This document shows, piece by piece, positions 51,462-60,739 of a stretch of DNA of 64,000 bases (position 1 is the stretch's first letter; each line of letters opens with the position of its first letter). Source of the DNA: Tuberibacillus sp. Marseille-P3662 (lineage in GTDB: Bacteria > Bacillota > Bacilli > Bacillales > Sporolactobacillaceae); assembly GCF_900178005.1 (NCBI RefSeq), contig NZ_FXBS01000004.1, positions 1 to 64,000 of the forward strand, given 5' to 3'. Under the pieces are notes generated by a model. It made no database searches. It saw nothing but the letters and a program-made list of their open reading frames with translations, and was not told the origin of the DNA. A program made the position numbers and the translations under genes.

Positions 51462-52136
51462 GTGGACATAAATAGTGATATTATCCTAGCTGTTATAAAT
51501 ATTATTCTCATTGACATTATTCTTGGTGGTGATAATGCCGTGGTCATTGCCATGGCTTGCCGGAAATTACCATCTGCACAAAGAAATAAAGCCATTTTTC
51601 TTGGATCCGGAATTGCCGTCATTCTAAGAATCTTTCTCACCGCTGTGATGATGTCACTGATGCAAATTCCCTATCTACTCCTTGTCGGCGGCGGGCTTCT
51701 GATCTTCATCGCCTTTAAATTGCTGATTGACAACGATTCTGAACCGGATATCAAGTCAAGCGGACACTTATTCACCGCCGTCAAGACGATTGTTTTTGCT
51801 GATTTGGTGATGGGACTTGATAATATCTTAGGCATTGCCGGTGCATCCCATGGTGATATCACACTCGTTGTGTTTGGACTACTTTTCTCAGTCCCTATCA
51901 TCATTTGGGGCAGTAAATTAATTTTAACAGCCATTGAACATGTACCGGGCCTTCTATACATTGGCGGCGGTGTCCTCGCTTATACAGCCAGCGGTATGAT
52001 CACAGGCGAACCGGCCATTAATACCGTTTTTGCCGACCATCCTCAATTAAAATCAACAGTGTATGTGGCCGTCATTGTCGGCGTACTGCTGTCAGGATGG
52101 ATTTATAACCAATCCAAACGCTATCAAAATCAATAA
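51462..52136 (+). CDS. yjbE: TerC family membrane protein YjbE
   Basis: A 224-residue membrane protein with about seven segments. TerC motifs are IILIDIILGGDNAVVIAMA and FADLVMGLDNILGIAGA, each with Asp-Asn pairs in the membrane. YjbE-type proteins are linked to Mn2+ homeostasis. GTG start with AAAGGGG upstream. Its place next to spx and mecA matches B. subtilis spx-yjbE-mecA, except that spx is convergent here. Shorter than the riboswitch-controlled paralogue at 17880. Confidence 0.92.
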   Translation: MDINSDIILAVINIILIDIILGGDNAVVIAMACRKLPSAQRNKAIFLGSGIAVILRIFLTAVMMSLMQIPYLLLVGGGLLIFIAFKLLIDNDSEPDIKSSGHLFTAVKTIVFADLVMGLDNILGIAGASHGDITLVVFGLLFSVPIIIWGSKLILTAIEHVPGLLYIGGGVLAYTASGMITGEPAINTVFADHPQLKSTVYVAVIVGVLLSGWIYNQSKRYQNQ

Positions 52137-52138
52137 TA

Positions 52139-52169
52139 AAGCACTTTCCAATGACGGAAAGTGCTTTTG
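52139..52169. terminator. Bidirectional terminator between yjbE and spx
   Basis: AAAGCACTTTCC/GGAAAGTGCTTT with a 6-base loop, T-rich on both strands, lying 3 bp after yjbE and 2 bp after the convergent spx. Confidence 0.93.
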
Positions 52170-52170
52170 T

Positions 52171-52566
52171 TTAGTTAACCATGCGTTGGGCTTCTTGCAG
52201 TTGAAACGTTCTGACTTTCCGTGGTAGGAACCGCCGGATTTCATCGTCATTATAACCCACTTGCAAACGCTTGTCATCCAATAAAATGGGACGTCTTAAC
52301 AGTCCGGGATTATCGCGAACCATTTCATATAATTCCTGCATTGGAAGGGCATCCAATTGGACATTCAAATCTTGAAATGCTTTGGAACGCGTTGAGATAA
52401 CTTCATCGGTTCCATCTTCCGTCATGCGAAGAATTTCTTTAATCTCTTCAATGGATAATGGCTCCGAGAAGATATTTCGTTCATTGTAATCAATATTGTG
52501 ATCTTCTAACCAAGCTTTAGCCTTTCGGCATGATGTACAACTTGGTGATGTATATAAAGTGACCAT
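52171..52566 (-). CDS. spx: Transcriptional regulator Spx
   Basis: A 131-residue ArsC-like protein that binds the RNA polymerase alpha C-terminal domain and redirects transcription under thiol stress. The redox switch is Cys10-Thr-Ser-Cys13 in [15 protein letters not shown]; other family parts are [19 protein letters not shown] and [28 protein letters not shown]. The start is the ATG after GAGGAGGGG, nine codons inside the longest frame. Its proteolytic adaptor YjbH is encoded in this window at 44099. Confidence 0.96.
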   Translation of the reverse strand: MVTLYTSPSCTSCRKAKAWLEDHNIDYNERNIFSEPLSIEEIKEILRMTEDGTDEVISTRSKAFQDLNVQLDALPMQELYEMVRDNPGLLRRPILLDDKRLQVGYNDDEIRRFLPRKVRTFQLQEAQRMVN

Positions 52567-52842
52567 GACATCCCCTCCTCTGGAAATTGTCAATTGAATA
52601 CTTTATTCATATCATTATTATATTATAATATTTTTAATTTGGCTACCCCTGTTATAAAATCATACCGATTTTTGACTTAGTATCTTCTTTCCCGTTTCAG
52701 TTGGAGATTAAACATCTGTTATAAAAATTATTACTGACCTGTATCATTATCTCGGTTTTCAAATAGACCCATGTGTTATCAAGTAAAAAACTTGCAGTTC
52801 ATTTTTCTATGAAGGAAGTTTATATATTTTCTCTAAGTAAAA

Positions 52843-52886
52843 AAATCGGCCGTGGTGGCTGTTCCGTCCACCAATGCCGATCATTA
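52843..52886 (-). terminator. Terminator of the 41-residue protein gene
   Basis: On the minus strand ATCGGCATTGGTGG/CCACCACGGCCGAT is followed by seven T, just after the stop codon. The rest of the 52567-52891 gap, upstream of spx, is AT-rich with no gene. Confidence 0.88.
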
Positions 52887-52891
52887 CAAAA

Positions 52892-53017
52892 CTAAGCCGT
52901 ATTTTTGCTTTGTGGCGCCGGTGATTTTTTGTCATTTGGTTGTTGCCAACGTCCTAATTGTTTTTTTAACCAATCCTTCAATGATTGACGTCCTTTTCGC
53001 TGTTTGGAACGGGACAT
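52892..53017 (-). CDS. Very small basic protein (41 residues)
   Basis: The minus strand encodes MSRSKQRKGRQSLKDWLKKQ followed by LGRWQQPNDKKSPAPQSKNTA. The N-terminal 25 residues are strongly basic and could form an amphipathic helix; the tail is polar. A GGCGGTG ribosome site precedes the ATG and a strong terminator follows, which supports a real gene. It is unrecognised; a nucleic-acid-binding or spore role is possible. It lies 48 bp after yjbC on the same strand and may be co-transcribed with it. Confidence 0.65.
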   Translation of the reverse strand: MSRSKQRKGRQSLKDWLKKQLGRWQQPNDKKSPAPQSKNTA

Positions 53018-53065
53018 CCCATCACCGCCTTCCTTTATGGTCGATACCGCACCACAACACACCCC

Positions 53066-53659
53066 TTATGAAGAGGGCCTTTCTGTATCAAATGTTTCAA
53101 GTATATTGTCTTCCTTATCATCTTGAATTGTCAAGACATCGTCAACATCCTCATACGATTCACCATAGATTTGCTCATCTTTATAAGTGTGAATTTCCTC
53201 ATAAGTTTTTTTCATTTTCTCAAGTATACTTTCTTCAGATTCATCCGTTGGTGACCAATATAGAATTTCCATTTCATTGACTTCATTGGTCGCCAAGCTC
53301 TTCCGGCGGTATCCGATAGAACACGCATGCTTGAAATCTTCCCGCCTGTAAAATTTCAGCCGTTTCTCCGAATCCGAGTCATCATAATCAACGGGTTCAA
53401 CTTCCAAAATAATCGGTTTACCTTTGTCCTTTAGCTTTTGCATTAACTTGTGACCCGTTCCTTGTCCACGGGTCTTTCCAGATACCCAAATATAATCAAT
53501 AAATAGAAAATCAGCCGTCTCAGCATACATTAAGACGTGCTCGGAGCTTTCATCTTTATGATACATTTCAGGCTTTTCTTTTAATAAAAGCTCCATGTGT
53601 TCCTTTGATTTCATTTCTTCGATTGGAAAATACTTGTTCAGCTTTTTGTACCAGTCCAT
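53066..53659 (-). CDS. yjbC: GNAT family protein YjbC
   Basis: A 197-residue acetyltransferase-like protein very close to B. subtilis YjbC: MDWYKKLNKYFPIEEMKSKE at the start and SLATNEVNEMEILYWSP in the middle. The acetyl-CoA motif is VSGKTRGQGTGHKLMQKLKD, and the acidic tail follows. The start is the ATG after GAGGG, 21 codons inside the longest frame. B. subtilis yjbC precedes spx and is implicated in stress resistance; here they are separated by a small gene. Confidence 0.92.
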   Translation of the reverse strand: MDWYKKLNKYFPIEEMKSKEHMELLLKEKPEMYHKDESSEHVLMYAETADFLFIDYIWVSGKTRGQGTGHKLMQKLKDKGKPIILEVEPVDYDDSDSEKRLKFYRREDFKHACSIGYRRKSLATNEVNEMEILYWSPTDESEESILEKMKKTYEEIHTYKDEQIYGESYEDVDDVLTIQDDKEDNILETFDTERPSS

Positions 53660-53816
53660 TGTTTCCCTCGCTTTTTTAATTATTATGTGGATATGTGTTG
53701 TTTTTAAACACGATTTGCCCACTGAGTCAAGAATGTAGAACAGGATTAAGCTAGGCTGGCAAGTAGAGGATCATAAGTGGTTCTATGAGAGTTGAAGAAA
53801 TTTCCTCTCAACAATA

Positions 53817-53846
53817 ATAAAAAACCTTCACTTATCTAGTGAAGGC
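53817..53846 (-). terminator. Terminator-like hairpin without an upstream gene
   Basis: The minus strand has CCTTCACT/AGTGAAGG with a 5-base loop followed by TTTTTT. No minus-strand gene lies upstream of it; in the plus direction the trailing sequence is a poor T run. Confidence 0.65.
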
Positions 53847-53914
53847 TTAATAATATTATATACAAGCAAGCGGATTCATGTCAAGATGACGGTGGAATCA
53901 ACGTTTGTTGTCAT

Positions 53915-53943
53915 TTGTGTTTCGTATTCATTCCCGCTATGAT
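53915..53943 (+). promoter_or_regulatory. Promoter of the 55-residue membrane protein gene
   Basis: TTGTGT (53915-53920), 17 bp, TATGAT (53938-53943), 33 bp before the ATG. Confidence 0.6.
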
Positions 53944-53975
53944 AGAAGCAGGTTAAGATAAGGATGATACACGAT

Positions 53976-54143
53976 ATGTTCCAAAAAATTGTTGCCGGTT
54001 TTGCCGGACTTTTTGTTATTGCTCTTCTCATCCAGAATTGGCGGCCTTTTATGCCCGCATGGCTGATGCAGACGTGGCTATGGCTCGCTATCATTTTATT
54101 CATCATTGATGTTGTTTGGAGAAGAAAAAGGCAAAAGAAATGA
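53976..54143 (+). CDS. Small membrane protein (55 residues)
   Basis: The plus strand encodes a protein beginning MFQKIVAGFAGLFVIALLIQ with a second helix LMQTWLWLAIILFIIDVVW and a basic end RRKRQKK. Two membrane helices with positive charges outside the second helix suggest both ends face the cytoplasm. AAGGAT lies about 11 bases before the ATG, and a sigma-A-like promoter lies just upstream. It is followed by a hairpin. No family recognised. Confidence 0.6.
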   Translation: MFQKIVAGFAGLFVIALLIQNWRPFMPAWLMQTWLWLAIILFIIDVVWRRKRQKK

Positions 54144-54174
54144 GACTTGGACAGAAGTATATGAGTCACAAAAT

Positions 54175-54202
54175 CATCCGAACTGGTTAATCAGTTCGGA
54201 TG
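54175..54202. terminator. Hairpin after the small membrane protein gene
   Basis: A perfect 11-bp inverted repeat, CATCCGAACTG/CAGTTCGGATG, with a 6-base loop, but no T run follows, so termination is uncertain. Confidence 0.55.
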
Positions 54203-54227
54203 AAATAGTCATTTCTGTCATCGCTTC

Positions 54228-54424
54228 GTCAAAATCCTTCGCTTGCCGCGGGCACGGCCTCAGCTAACTTGGTAAAGAAAAACCCTTTACCAAGTGGATC
54301 TTCGGCTCGTGCTCCTGCATCTTCAAGCCTATTCAGAAAAGCAAGATGCTTCGTCGCAGTTCAAAGAAGCTTATTATAAGGCGTTCGTGCTGTTCCCGCA
54401 GGCGTCTACGTATTTTGACTCCGC
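54228..54424. repeat. Second copy of the structured interspersed repeat
   Basis: Edges match the element at 45328: CTTGCCGCGGGCACGGCCTC at one end and TGTTCCCGCAGGCGTCTACG at the other. The interior differs and holds two other hairpins, CTTGGTAAAG/CTTTACCAAG and GCATCTT/AAGATGC; the RUCCU-loop hairpins are missing. It fills most of the gap before oppF, which otherwise contains no gene. Confidence 0.65.
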
Positions 54425-54500
54425 TTAGAACTTGTTTTCATATCTTATTGTTCAGCTTCCTGAGTATCCTGTTTTAGATTTGTCCCATAGCCTCATCTTA

Positions 54501-55505
54501 TTATTGATTTTCTTTAAAATGATCTTTATATTCATCATCGTACAAGTGACAAGCAACCCAATGCCCGTCGCGTGCTTCTTGCCATTTTGGAGTAACTTGT
54601 GCACAAACATCCATGGCATGCGGGCAACGCGTTCTAAACGGACAGCCACTCGGTGGGCTGATTGGACTTGGTACGTCGCCTTCGATAACAATACGCTCAC
54701 GCGTGCGTTCGACTTCAGGATCCGGAACCGGAATCGCAGATAGCAAACCTTGGGTATAAGGGTGAAGTGGTTCGTTATAGAGTTCGTCACTATCCGCCAA
54801 TTCTGCCATATTACCCAAGTACATCACACCAACACGGTCACTAATATGCTTAACCATTGATAAGTCGTGAGCAATAAATAGATACGTTAATCCATGTTCT
54901 CTTTGTAATTCTTTCATCAAATTAACAACTTGTGCTTGAATGGATACATCTAACGCCGAAATCGGTTCATCTGCAATAATAAATTCTGGATCCACCGCAA
55001 GTGCACGGGCAATACCGATGCGCTGACGTTGACCCCCACTAAATTCGTGTGGGAAACGATTGGCATGTTCACGGTTAAGACCCACAGTTTCTAATAAATC
55101 ATTAACACGTTGCGTGCGTTCACTCTGATTTTTAACAAGTCCGTGAATATCAAGACCCTCAGCAATAATATCCTTAACCGTCATCCGCGGATTCAATGAA
55201 GCATACGGATCTTGGAAAATCATTTGCATTTTATTCTTTAAAGCCTTCAAGTCTTTTCCCGACTTCTTTTCATGGACACTGTCACCTTCAAATGTCACTT
55301 CACCATCGGTCGCATCATATAATCGCAGAATGGTCCGACCCGCTGTGGATTTTCCGCAACCAGATTCTCCCACAAGACCGAAAGTTTCACCTTTATAAAT
55401 ATCAAAAGTAATACCATCGACAGCCTTTAAAACTTGGTTTCTACCCACTTTAAAGTGTTTTTTAAGGTCCTTAACTTCAACTAATTTTTCTTCAGATTGT
55501 GTCAT
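54501..55505 (-). CDS. oppF: Oligopeptide ABC transporter ATPase OppF
   Basis: A 334-residue ABC ATPase. Walker A is GESGCGKST (near residue 44), the signature is LSGGQRQRIGIARAL, Walker B is FIIADEP, and the C-terminal oligopeptide/dipeptide extension has CPFRTRCPHAMDVC with conserved cysteines. It is the last gene of oppABCDF, 12 bp after oppD. No strong terminator was found after it; a structured repeat lies downstream. Confidence 0.95.
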   Translation of the reverse strand: MTQSEEKLVEVKDLKKHFKVGRNQVLKAVDGITFDIYKGETFGLVGESGCGKSTAGRTILRLYDATDGEVTFEGDSVHEKKSGKDLKALKNKMQMIFQDPYASLNPRMTVKDIIAEGLDIHGLVKNQSERTQRVNDLLETVGLNREHANRFPHEFSGGQRQRIGIARALAVDPEFIIADEPISALDVSIQAQVVNLMKELQREHGLTYLFIAHDLSMVKHISDRVGVMYLGNMAELADSDELYNEPLHPYTQGLLSAIPVPDPEVERTRERIVIEGDVPSPISPPSGCPFRTRCPHAMDVCAQVTPKWQEARDGHWVACHLYDDEYKDHFKENQ

Positions 55506-55517
55506 CTTCCCACCTCC

Positions 55518-56552
55518 TTATCTTTCACCTGATTCATTATGACTACCCGTTTTAGCGGCTTCTGGAGGTTCGACTTTCGGTGCGCGTTCGTCCAGTAGCC
55601 AGCAGGCTGTTTTCTGCGTATCGCTTAATTCCGTGTAGTCAGGCATATGATCGACACATACTTTCATCGCATGTGGACAGCGAGCAGCGAATGGACAGCC
55701 CGTTGGAGGGTCGACCAGATCAGGAGGTGTCCCCGGAATGGCCTGCAATTCATCATTTTTAACATTATGGCGGGGCATCGAACCTAGCAGTCCCCAAGTA
55801 TAAGGATGCCTTGGATTATGAAAGATTTCATCAACCGTACCCGTCTCAATAACTTTGCCCCCGTACATAACAGCCACACGTTGGGCCATGTTAGCAACAA
55901 CACCTAAATCATGCGTGATTAATAGAATGGAAGTACTCAACTTATCCTGCAAATCTTTCATTAGATCAAGAATTTGTGCCTGGATCGTCACGTCCAGCGC
56001 TGTCGTTGGCTCGTCCGCAATCAAAATTTTCGGATCACACGCGAGTGCAATTGCGATCACAACACGCTGCCGCATACCGCCTGATAGCTGGTGTGGATAT
56101 TGTTTGACACGTGTATCAGGATTCGGAAGACCGACAAGGCTTAATAATTCAACAGCGCGTTCTTTAGCCGCCGATTTAGTCATATTTTGATGTTTTCTAA
56201 GACCTTCCATAATTTGCTTACCCACAGTCATCGTCGGATTAAGCGTTGTCATCGGATCTTGAAAAATCATCGAAATATCTCTACCGCGAATTTTTTGCAT
56301 GTCTTTTTCCGATAGTTTAGTAATGTCCTGGTCTTCAAATAATATTTCACCGGATTTTATCCGTGCCGGCGGACTTGGATTCAGCTGCATGATGGTTTTA
56401 GAGGACACCGATTTTCCTGAACCGGACTCACCAACAATCGCCAAAGCTTCACCTTTCTTAAGCTCCAAGTTCACGCCACGAACAGCTTGTACTTCTCCGG
56501 AATACGTATCAAATGAAACATGCAGGTCATTGACTGTTAATATATTGTCCAA
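55518..56552 (-). CDS. oppD: Oligopeptide ABC transporter ATPase OppD
   Basis: A 344-residue ABC ATPase that pairs with OppF. Walker A is GESGSGKSVSS, the signature LSGGMRQRVVIAIAL, Walker B ILIADEPTTALDVT, and the C-terminal extension has CPFAARCPHAMKVC. It lies 13 bp after oppC and 12 bp before oppF in one operon. In B. subtilis the Opp system imports quorum-sensing peptides that affect competence and sporulation. Confidence 0.95.
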   Translation of the reverse strand: MDNILTVNDLHVSFDTYSGEVQAVRGVNLELKKGEALAIVGESGSGKSVSSKTIMQLNPSPPARIKSGEILFEDQDITKLSEKDMQKIRGRDISMIFQDPMTTLNPTMTVGKQIMEGLRKHQNMTKSAAKERAVELLSLVGLPNPDTRVKQYPHQLSGGMRQRVVIAIALACDPKILIADEPTTALDVTIQAQILDLMKDLQDKLSTSILLITHDLGVVANMAQRVAVMYGGKVIETGTVDEIFHNPRHPYTWGLLGSMPRHNVKNDELQAIPGTPPDLVDPPTGCPFAARCPHAMKVCVDHMPDYTELSDTQKTACWLLDERAPKVEPPEAAKTGSHNESGER

Positions 56553-56565
56553 TGTTATTCACCCT

Positions 56566-57582
56566 TTATTGTCTCAACTTTGGATCAAGCGCATCGCGCA
56601 AACCGTCAGCGAAAATATTAAAACAGATAAGAAGTAAACTAATTAATACCCCTGGAAACAAGGCTTGATAAGGATGTAGTTGAAAGACTTCATAGCCTTG
56701 TTTAATTAAAGAGCCCAGTGAAGCTTGCGGTGGCATGACACCAAGACCAATAAAACTTAAGAAAGCTTCTGTAAATATGGCTGCCGGAACGCTAAACATA
56801 GTTGTAATAATGATCATACCTACTGTATTTGGAAGCAAATGTTTACGGATAAGGCGCCAACTAGTAGCTCCAAGTGTTCGAGCGGCAAGCACATACTCCA
56901 TTTGTTTTAATTGCAAGGTTTGACCGCGGACAATCCTCGATTGTCCGATCCAACCGGTCATCGCGATCGCGAGAATGATCGCCGTTAATCCAGGTTCCAT
57001 CACCATTATAAGCAAAATGACTAAGACTAACTGCGGAATACCAATAAGAATTTCAATAATTCGTTGCAAAATATCATCAATTCGGCCACCGAAATATCCC
57101 GATATACCGCCATAGATAACACCTATAATAAAATCAGCGAGTGCGGCAACAAGTCCTATAAATAAAGAGATCTTTGTCCCTTCCCAAACACGAGTCCATA
57201 TGTCACGACCATGTTCGTCAGTGCCAAACCAAAAATTCTGTTCAATCCCTCTAGATTCATAGATATTATCACCATTTTTATCTAAGCCATCGAAGGGTAA
57301 CCAATGAATACTTGATAGCCCAGATACTTGTGGGGGTAGATTATGACGTAAAAGGTCTTGATCGTCGATACCCCACTTATTCAGCGTCGGTCCTATAAAG
57401 GCCATTGCTACAATGAGTAAAATGATAACCAGGCTAGCCATTGCCCCTTTATTTTTGGACAATCGGCGCATCGCATCTTGCCAAAAACCAATACTTTTTC
57501 GAGTGATTTCTTCCTCTTTACCCGCTTGAATGTTGGCTGGCTCAAACAAATCTTGTGAGATATCATCTTTAGATGTCGCCAT
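56566..57582 (-). CDS. oppC: Oligopeptide ABC transporter permease OppC
   Basis: A 338-residue integral membrane subunit with a cytoplasmic N-terminus, one isolated membrane helix (LVIILLIVAMAFIGP, near residue 55) and a C-terminal BPD permease domain of five helices including the EAA-type motif EYVLAARTLGATSWRLIRKHLLPN. It overlaps oppB by one base (TAATG), indicating coupling. The periplasmic loop WFGTDEHGRDIWTR is typical of OppC. Confidence 0.94.
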   Translation of the reverse strand: MATSKDDISQDLFEPANIQAGKEEEITRKSIGFWQDAMRRLSKNKGAMASLVIILLIVAMAFIGPTLNKWGIDDQDLLRHNLPPQVSGLSSIHWLPFDGLDKNGDNIYESRGIEQNFWFGTDEHGRDIWTRVWEGTKISLFIGLVAALADFIIGVIYGGISGYFGGRIDDILQRIIEILIGIPQLVLVILLIMVMEPGLTAIILAIAMTGWIGQSRIVRGQTLQLKQMEYVLAARTLGATSWRLIRKHLLPNTVGMIIITTMFSVPAAIFTEAFLSFIGLGVMPPQASLGSLIKQGYEVFQLHPYQALFPGVLISLLLICFNIFADGLRDALDPKLRQ

Positions 57583-58520
57583 TATGAGTTACCCCCAGAA
57601 ATACGGATTCTTGGATCAATTACACCATACAGCATGTCAGTAACAAATATGACAATAACAAATGCGACACTGATTAGAATCGTTGTTCCCATAATCATCG
57701 GATAGTCATTAGTCAATATTGAAGTCACAAACTGTTCTCCAATGCCAGGAATCGCGAAAATGTTCTCAATAACAAGCGAGCCTGTCATTATACTGGCAGC
57801 CAATGGGCCAACAATCGTAATCACCGGGATCATCGCATTTCGAATTGAGTGTTGCATAATCACTGTAAAACGTCTTAGTCCCTTTGCCTTAGCTGTCGTA
57901 ATATAATCTTGATTCAATACTTCAACCATCTCTGTCCTAGTAAAACGAGAAATATTGGCGATAACGCCAATAGCCAACGCAATAACCGGCAATATATGGT
58001 ACGATGGACCTTTCCAATAAGCGATCGGTAGCAAGTCCCATTGCAATCCAACATAATATTGCAACAATTGAGCAAATACGAAAGATGGGATTGATATTCC
58101 TAGCACAGCTAGAAAGACCGCACCATAGTCAAGTATTGTCCCGCGCCTAAGCGAAGCAATAATTCCCAGGATGATGCCTAGAATAACCCCAACAATCATT
58201 GCTTCAAAGCCAAGTTGAGCGGAAACAGGCAGTTTATTCGAAATAATCTTAGTAACAGATCGGCCATCATACTGAAATGAAATGCCTAAATCCCCTTTTA
58301 CCATGTTGCCTACATATTGAACAAATTGGACGGGGATTGGCTCATCTAATCCGTATTTCTCATTAAGTACCTCAATCTGAGCAGGTGTCAATTTCGCTGC
58401 ATTTTTATATGGAGTCCCCGGCAATAATTTCATAATAAAAAAAGTGATAGCGATAATAACAAAGATTGTTACTATCATATATGCCACACGTTTAAGCGTA
58501 TATAACGCCACTGACCACAC
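57582..58520 (-). CDS. oppB: Oligopeptide ABC transporter permease OppB
   Basis: A 312-residue permease with an N-terminal helix (LKRVAYMIVTIFVIIAITFF), an extracytoplasmic loop with LNEKYGLDEPIPVQFVQYVG, and the five-helix BPD domain with the motif DYITTAKAKGLRRFTVIMQH. Together with OppC it forms the membrane channel. It begins about 190 bp after oppA, with a terminator-like hairpin between them that may lower its expression relative to the binding protein. Confidence 0.94.
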   Translation of the reverse strand: MWSVALYTLKRVAYMIVTIFVIIAITFFIMKLLPGTPYKNAAKLTPAQIEVLNEKYGLDEPIPVQFVQYVGNMVKGDLGISFQYDGRSVTKIISNKLPVSAQLGFEAMIVGVILGIILGIIASLRRGTILDYGAVFLAVLGISIPSFVFAQLLQYYVGLQWDLLPIAYWKGPSYHILPVIALAIGVIANISRFTRTEMVEVLNQDYITTAKAKGLRRFTVIMQHSIRNAMIPVITIVGPLAASIMTGSLVIENIFAIPGIGEQFVTSILTNDYPMIMGTTILISVAFVIVIFVTDMLYGVIDPRIRISGGNS

Positions 58521-58636
58521 CTCCTAATCCTTTTGTAGCATTTATTATTTTGCGACAAATGTCGAGTAAAGTCAAGAATAGTCACACACTTTATAAATTT
58601 TGGTAATTATTTAGTTCTTTAACTCTTTAAATTCAT

Positions 58637-58683
58637 ACAAAAAGAGGGGGTACATATCGGATCAATCGACACGTACCCCCTCT
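58637..58683 (-). terminator. Partial terminator between oppA and oppB
   Basis: On the minus strand AGAGGGGGTAC/GTACCCCCTCT (perfect 11-bp stem, 19-base loop) is followed by TTTTT. Placed after the binding-protein gene, it probably lets only some transcripts continue to oppBCDF. Confidence 0.88.
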
Positions 58684-58707
58684 CCAAAAAACTTTTTCAA
58701 TCAAACA

Positions 58708-60408
58708 TTAGTGTTTATAAACCTTAGCATATCTAAAGAATTTTTTAAGTCCATAGTTCTGGAACTTCATTCCCTCTACATAAGGCTTAACCAACTGAGA
58801 AACACCTTTTTGATAGGTCGGGATGATCGCAGCCTCTTTAATCAGATTTTCTTCTGCTTGATGTAGAACGTCCCAACGTTTTTCCTGCTGATTACCAAGT
58901 TGATTAGCTTTGTTGATCAAGCTATCAAACTTATCACTTTCCCAGCCAACAGGATGATAAGACTCATTGCTGCTCACAAATAAGCTTAAATACGTCATTG
59001 GATCCCTATAGTCAGGACACCAACCGGATCCCCCGGCAATTTCATAATTACCAGTATTAGACTTCTTCAAATAAGAATTCCAAGGCTGTTTGTTAATACT
59101 CACTTTTAATCCAGGAAGCTGCTCAAGTGCATTGGCGTTATTTTCAGCCAATTTACCCGCATACTCACTGTCAGTGGTTAATAGCTCTAATTCAATTGTA
59201 TCGAAACCAAGTTCCTCTTTGGCTTCCTTCCAAAGTTTCTTAGCTTCTTTTTGGTCGCCAGGCAAGTAATCATCCACACCAGCGCGGAAGTCTTTACCAT
59301 TTGGTCCCTTAACAAAATCTTTAGGGACAATATATTGTGCTGGTATTGAACCATTATTCATCAACACATCTGTTGCTTCTTTACGATTCATGACCATTGA
59401 CATAGCTTGACGGACCTTTTTATTCTTTAACGCTGGATCAGTGTCAAGATTTAATTTAAGGAAATAGACACAGTTGTCGAGAATCTGGCTAAGTTCAGAA
59501 CTATCCTTATACTTGTCTACACGATCACCAGAAAGTCCGACTAGATCAATTTTTCCTTTTTTGTATAAATTAATTGCCGTATTTGTCTTTTTGACAACAT
59601 TAAAGGTTGCCTTTTCTATATTGACTTTATCAGCATTCCAATATTTATCATTCTTAACTATTGTATAGCTGGAGCCATGATCCCATTCTTTGAAAGTATA
59701 AGCACCATTATAAAGAAGGTTTTCTGGTTCTTGAGCGTAGTCTTCACCTTGCTTCTCAACAAATGACTTCTTCAAAGGATAGAAGGTTGCGAACGACATC
59801 ATGCTTGTAAAATAAGGCGTCGCTTGTTCAAGCTTAACCTGTAAGGTATGTTTATCAAGTGCTTTAACACCTAGTTTTTTGACTTTACCATATAAGTCAC
59901 TATCTTCATTCGTAATTTTGGTCGCATTTTTTATATTTGCCTCACCGAAAATGTAAGCATATTGAGATGCTGTATCAGGATCAATACCACGGCGCCAAGA
60001 ATAAACGAAGTTTTGCGCCGTTACCGGACTACCGTCAGACCAAACGGCGTCATCACGAATGGTGAAAGTATAAGTCTTTCCATCGTCACTAACTTTTGGC
60101 ATTTCCGCAGCCATATCTGGCACGGCTTTCCCATTTTCAATAAAAATCAGACCAGCTTTAACTCTTTCCAATAAAGCATGTGCATCTGCTGCTGTTGCTT
60201 TAGATAAATCAGCGGACGGAAGATCAGAAGGCTCACGAAAATGAAGCTCCTGCTTATCAGCCAGTTCTTTCTCTGTATTTCCCTCACTGTCACCGGAGCT
60301 GCTGCCAGTATCTTCACTGCCACCGCCGCCGGAACAGGCTGAAAGGAATAGACTTAGTACAAGTACGATCGATACGGCCATCGACCAAAAAGTTTTACCT
60401 CTCCTCAA
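58708..60408 (-). CDS. oppA: Oligopeptide-binding lipoprotein OppA
   Basis: A 566-residue solute-binding protein (family 5). A lipoprotein signal peptide, MAVSIVLVLSLFLSAC, ends in the lipobox LSAC, followed by a Gly/Ser-rich linker. Family parts are ADAHALLERVKAGLIFIENG, FTIRDDAVWSDGSPVTAQNFVYSW near residue 115 (written here as TFTIRDDAVWSDGSPVTAQ) and GWCPDYRDPMTYLSLF. The start is TTG with GGGAGGG 7 bases upstream; the longest frame adds 52 codons with no such site. It is the first gene of oppABCDF. A TATAAT -10 element lies about 80 bp upstream. Confidence 0.93.
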   Translation of the reverse strand: MRRGKTFWSMAVSIVLVLSLFLSACSGGGGSEDTGSSSGDSEGNTEKELADKQELHFREPSDLPSADLSKATAADAHALLERVKAGLIFIENGKAVPDMAAEMPKVSDDGKTYTFTIRDDAVWSDGSPVTAQNFVYSWRRGIDPDTASQYAYIFGEANIKNATKITNEDSDLYGKVKKLGVKALDKHTLQVKLEQATPYFTSMMSFATFYPLKKSFVEKQGEDYAQEPENLLYNGAYTFKEWDHGSSYTIVKNDKYWNADKVNIEKATFNVVKKTNTAINLYKKGKIDLVGLSGDRVDKYKDSSELSQILDNCVYFLKLNLDTDPALKNKKVRQAMSMVMNRKEATDVLMNNGSIPAQYIVPKDFVKGPNGKDFRAGVDDYLPGDQKEAKKLWKEAKEELGFDTIELELLTTDSEYAGKLAENNANALEQLPGLKVSINKQPWNSYLKKSNTGNYEIAGGSGWCPDYRDPMTYLSLFVSSNESYHPVGWESDKFDSLINKANQLGNQQEKRWDVLHQAEENLIKEAAIIPTYQKGVSQLVKPYVEGMKFQNYGLKKFFRYAKVYKH

Positions 60409-60739
60409 GATAAGACCCTCCCAAAATTTTATGTTGTGATAAGAAATCTCACAAATTTTCAGATTTGCGAAATTTCCTATGTGAGTATTATACAAGTTTT
60501 CTAATGATTTCGCATTACATTTTTTTAATTTTTTTATTAAATTCGCACCAAATTTACATTTCAATGACTTAAATTAGGTCTTATGGCCTATGAAATTCTG
60601 CTGATACTTTTGTAGTTATCTTTAGATAAACGTAATACTTTCAACGCTTTTCTTTATCACCTTGGATTGGTATCATATAAGTTGTAAAAATTCGAGGGAA
60701 TCCTTTCCCCAAAAGACTTTAAAGGGAGTTATCAAGGTC
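60409..60739. other. Intergenic region between oppA and the DUF3899 gene
   Basis: A divergent, AT-rich intergenic region. The minus strand has a TATAAT (60487-60492) suited to oppA, but no good -35 box at standard spacing. I see no gene or strong hairpin. Confidence 0.6.

Noticed and set aside
52852-53280. 142-codon plus-strand open frame
   Set aside because: It runs antisense through the 41-residue gene and yjbC, which is firmly identified, and has no ribosome site.
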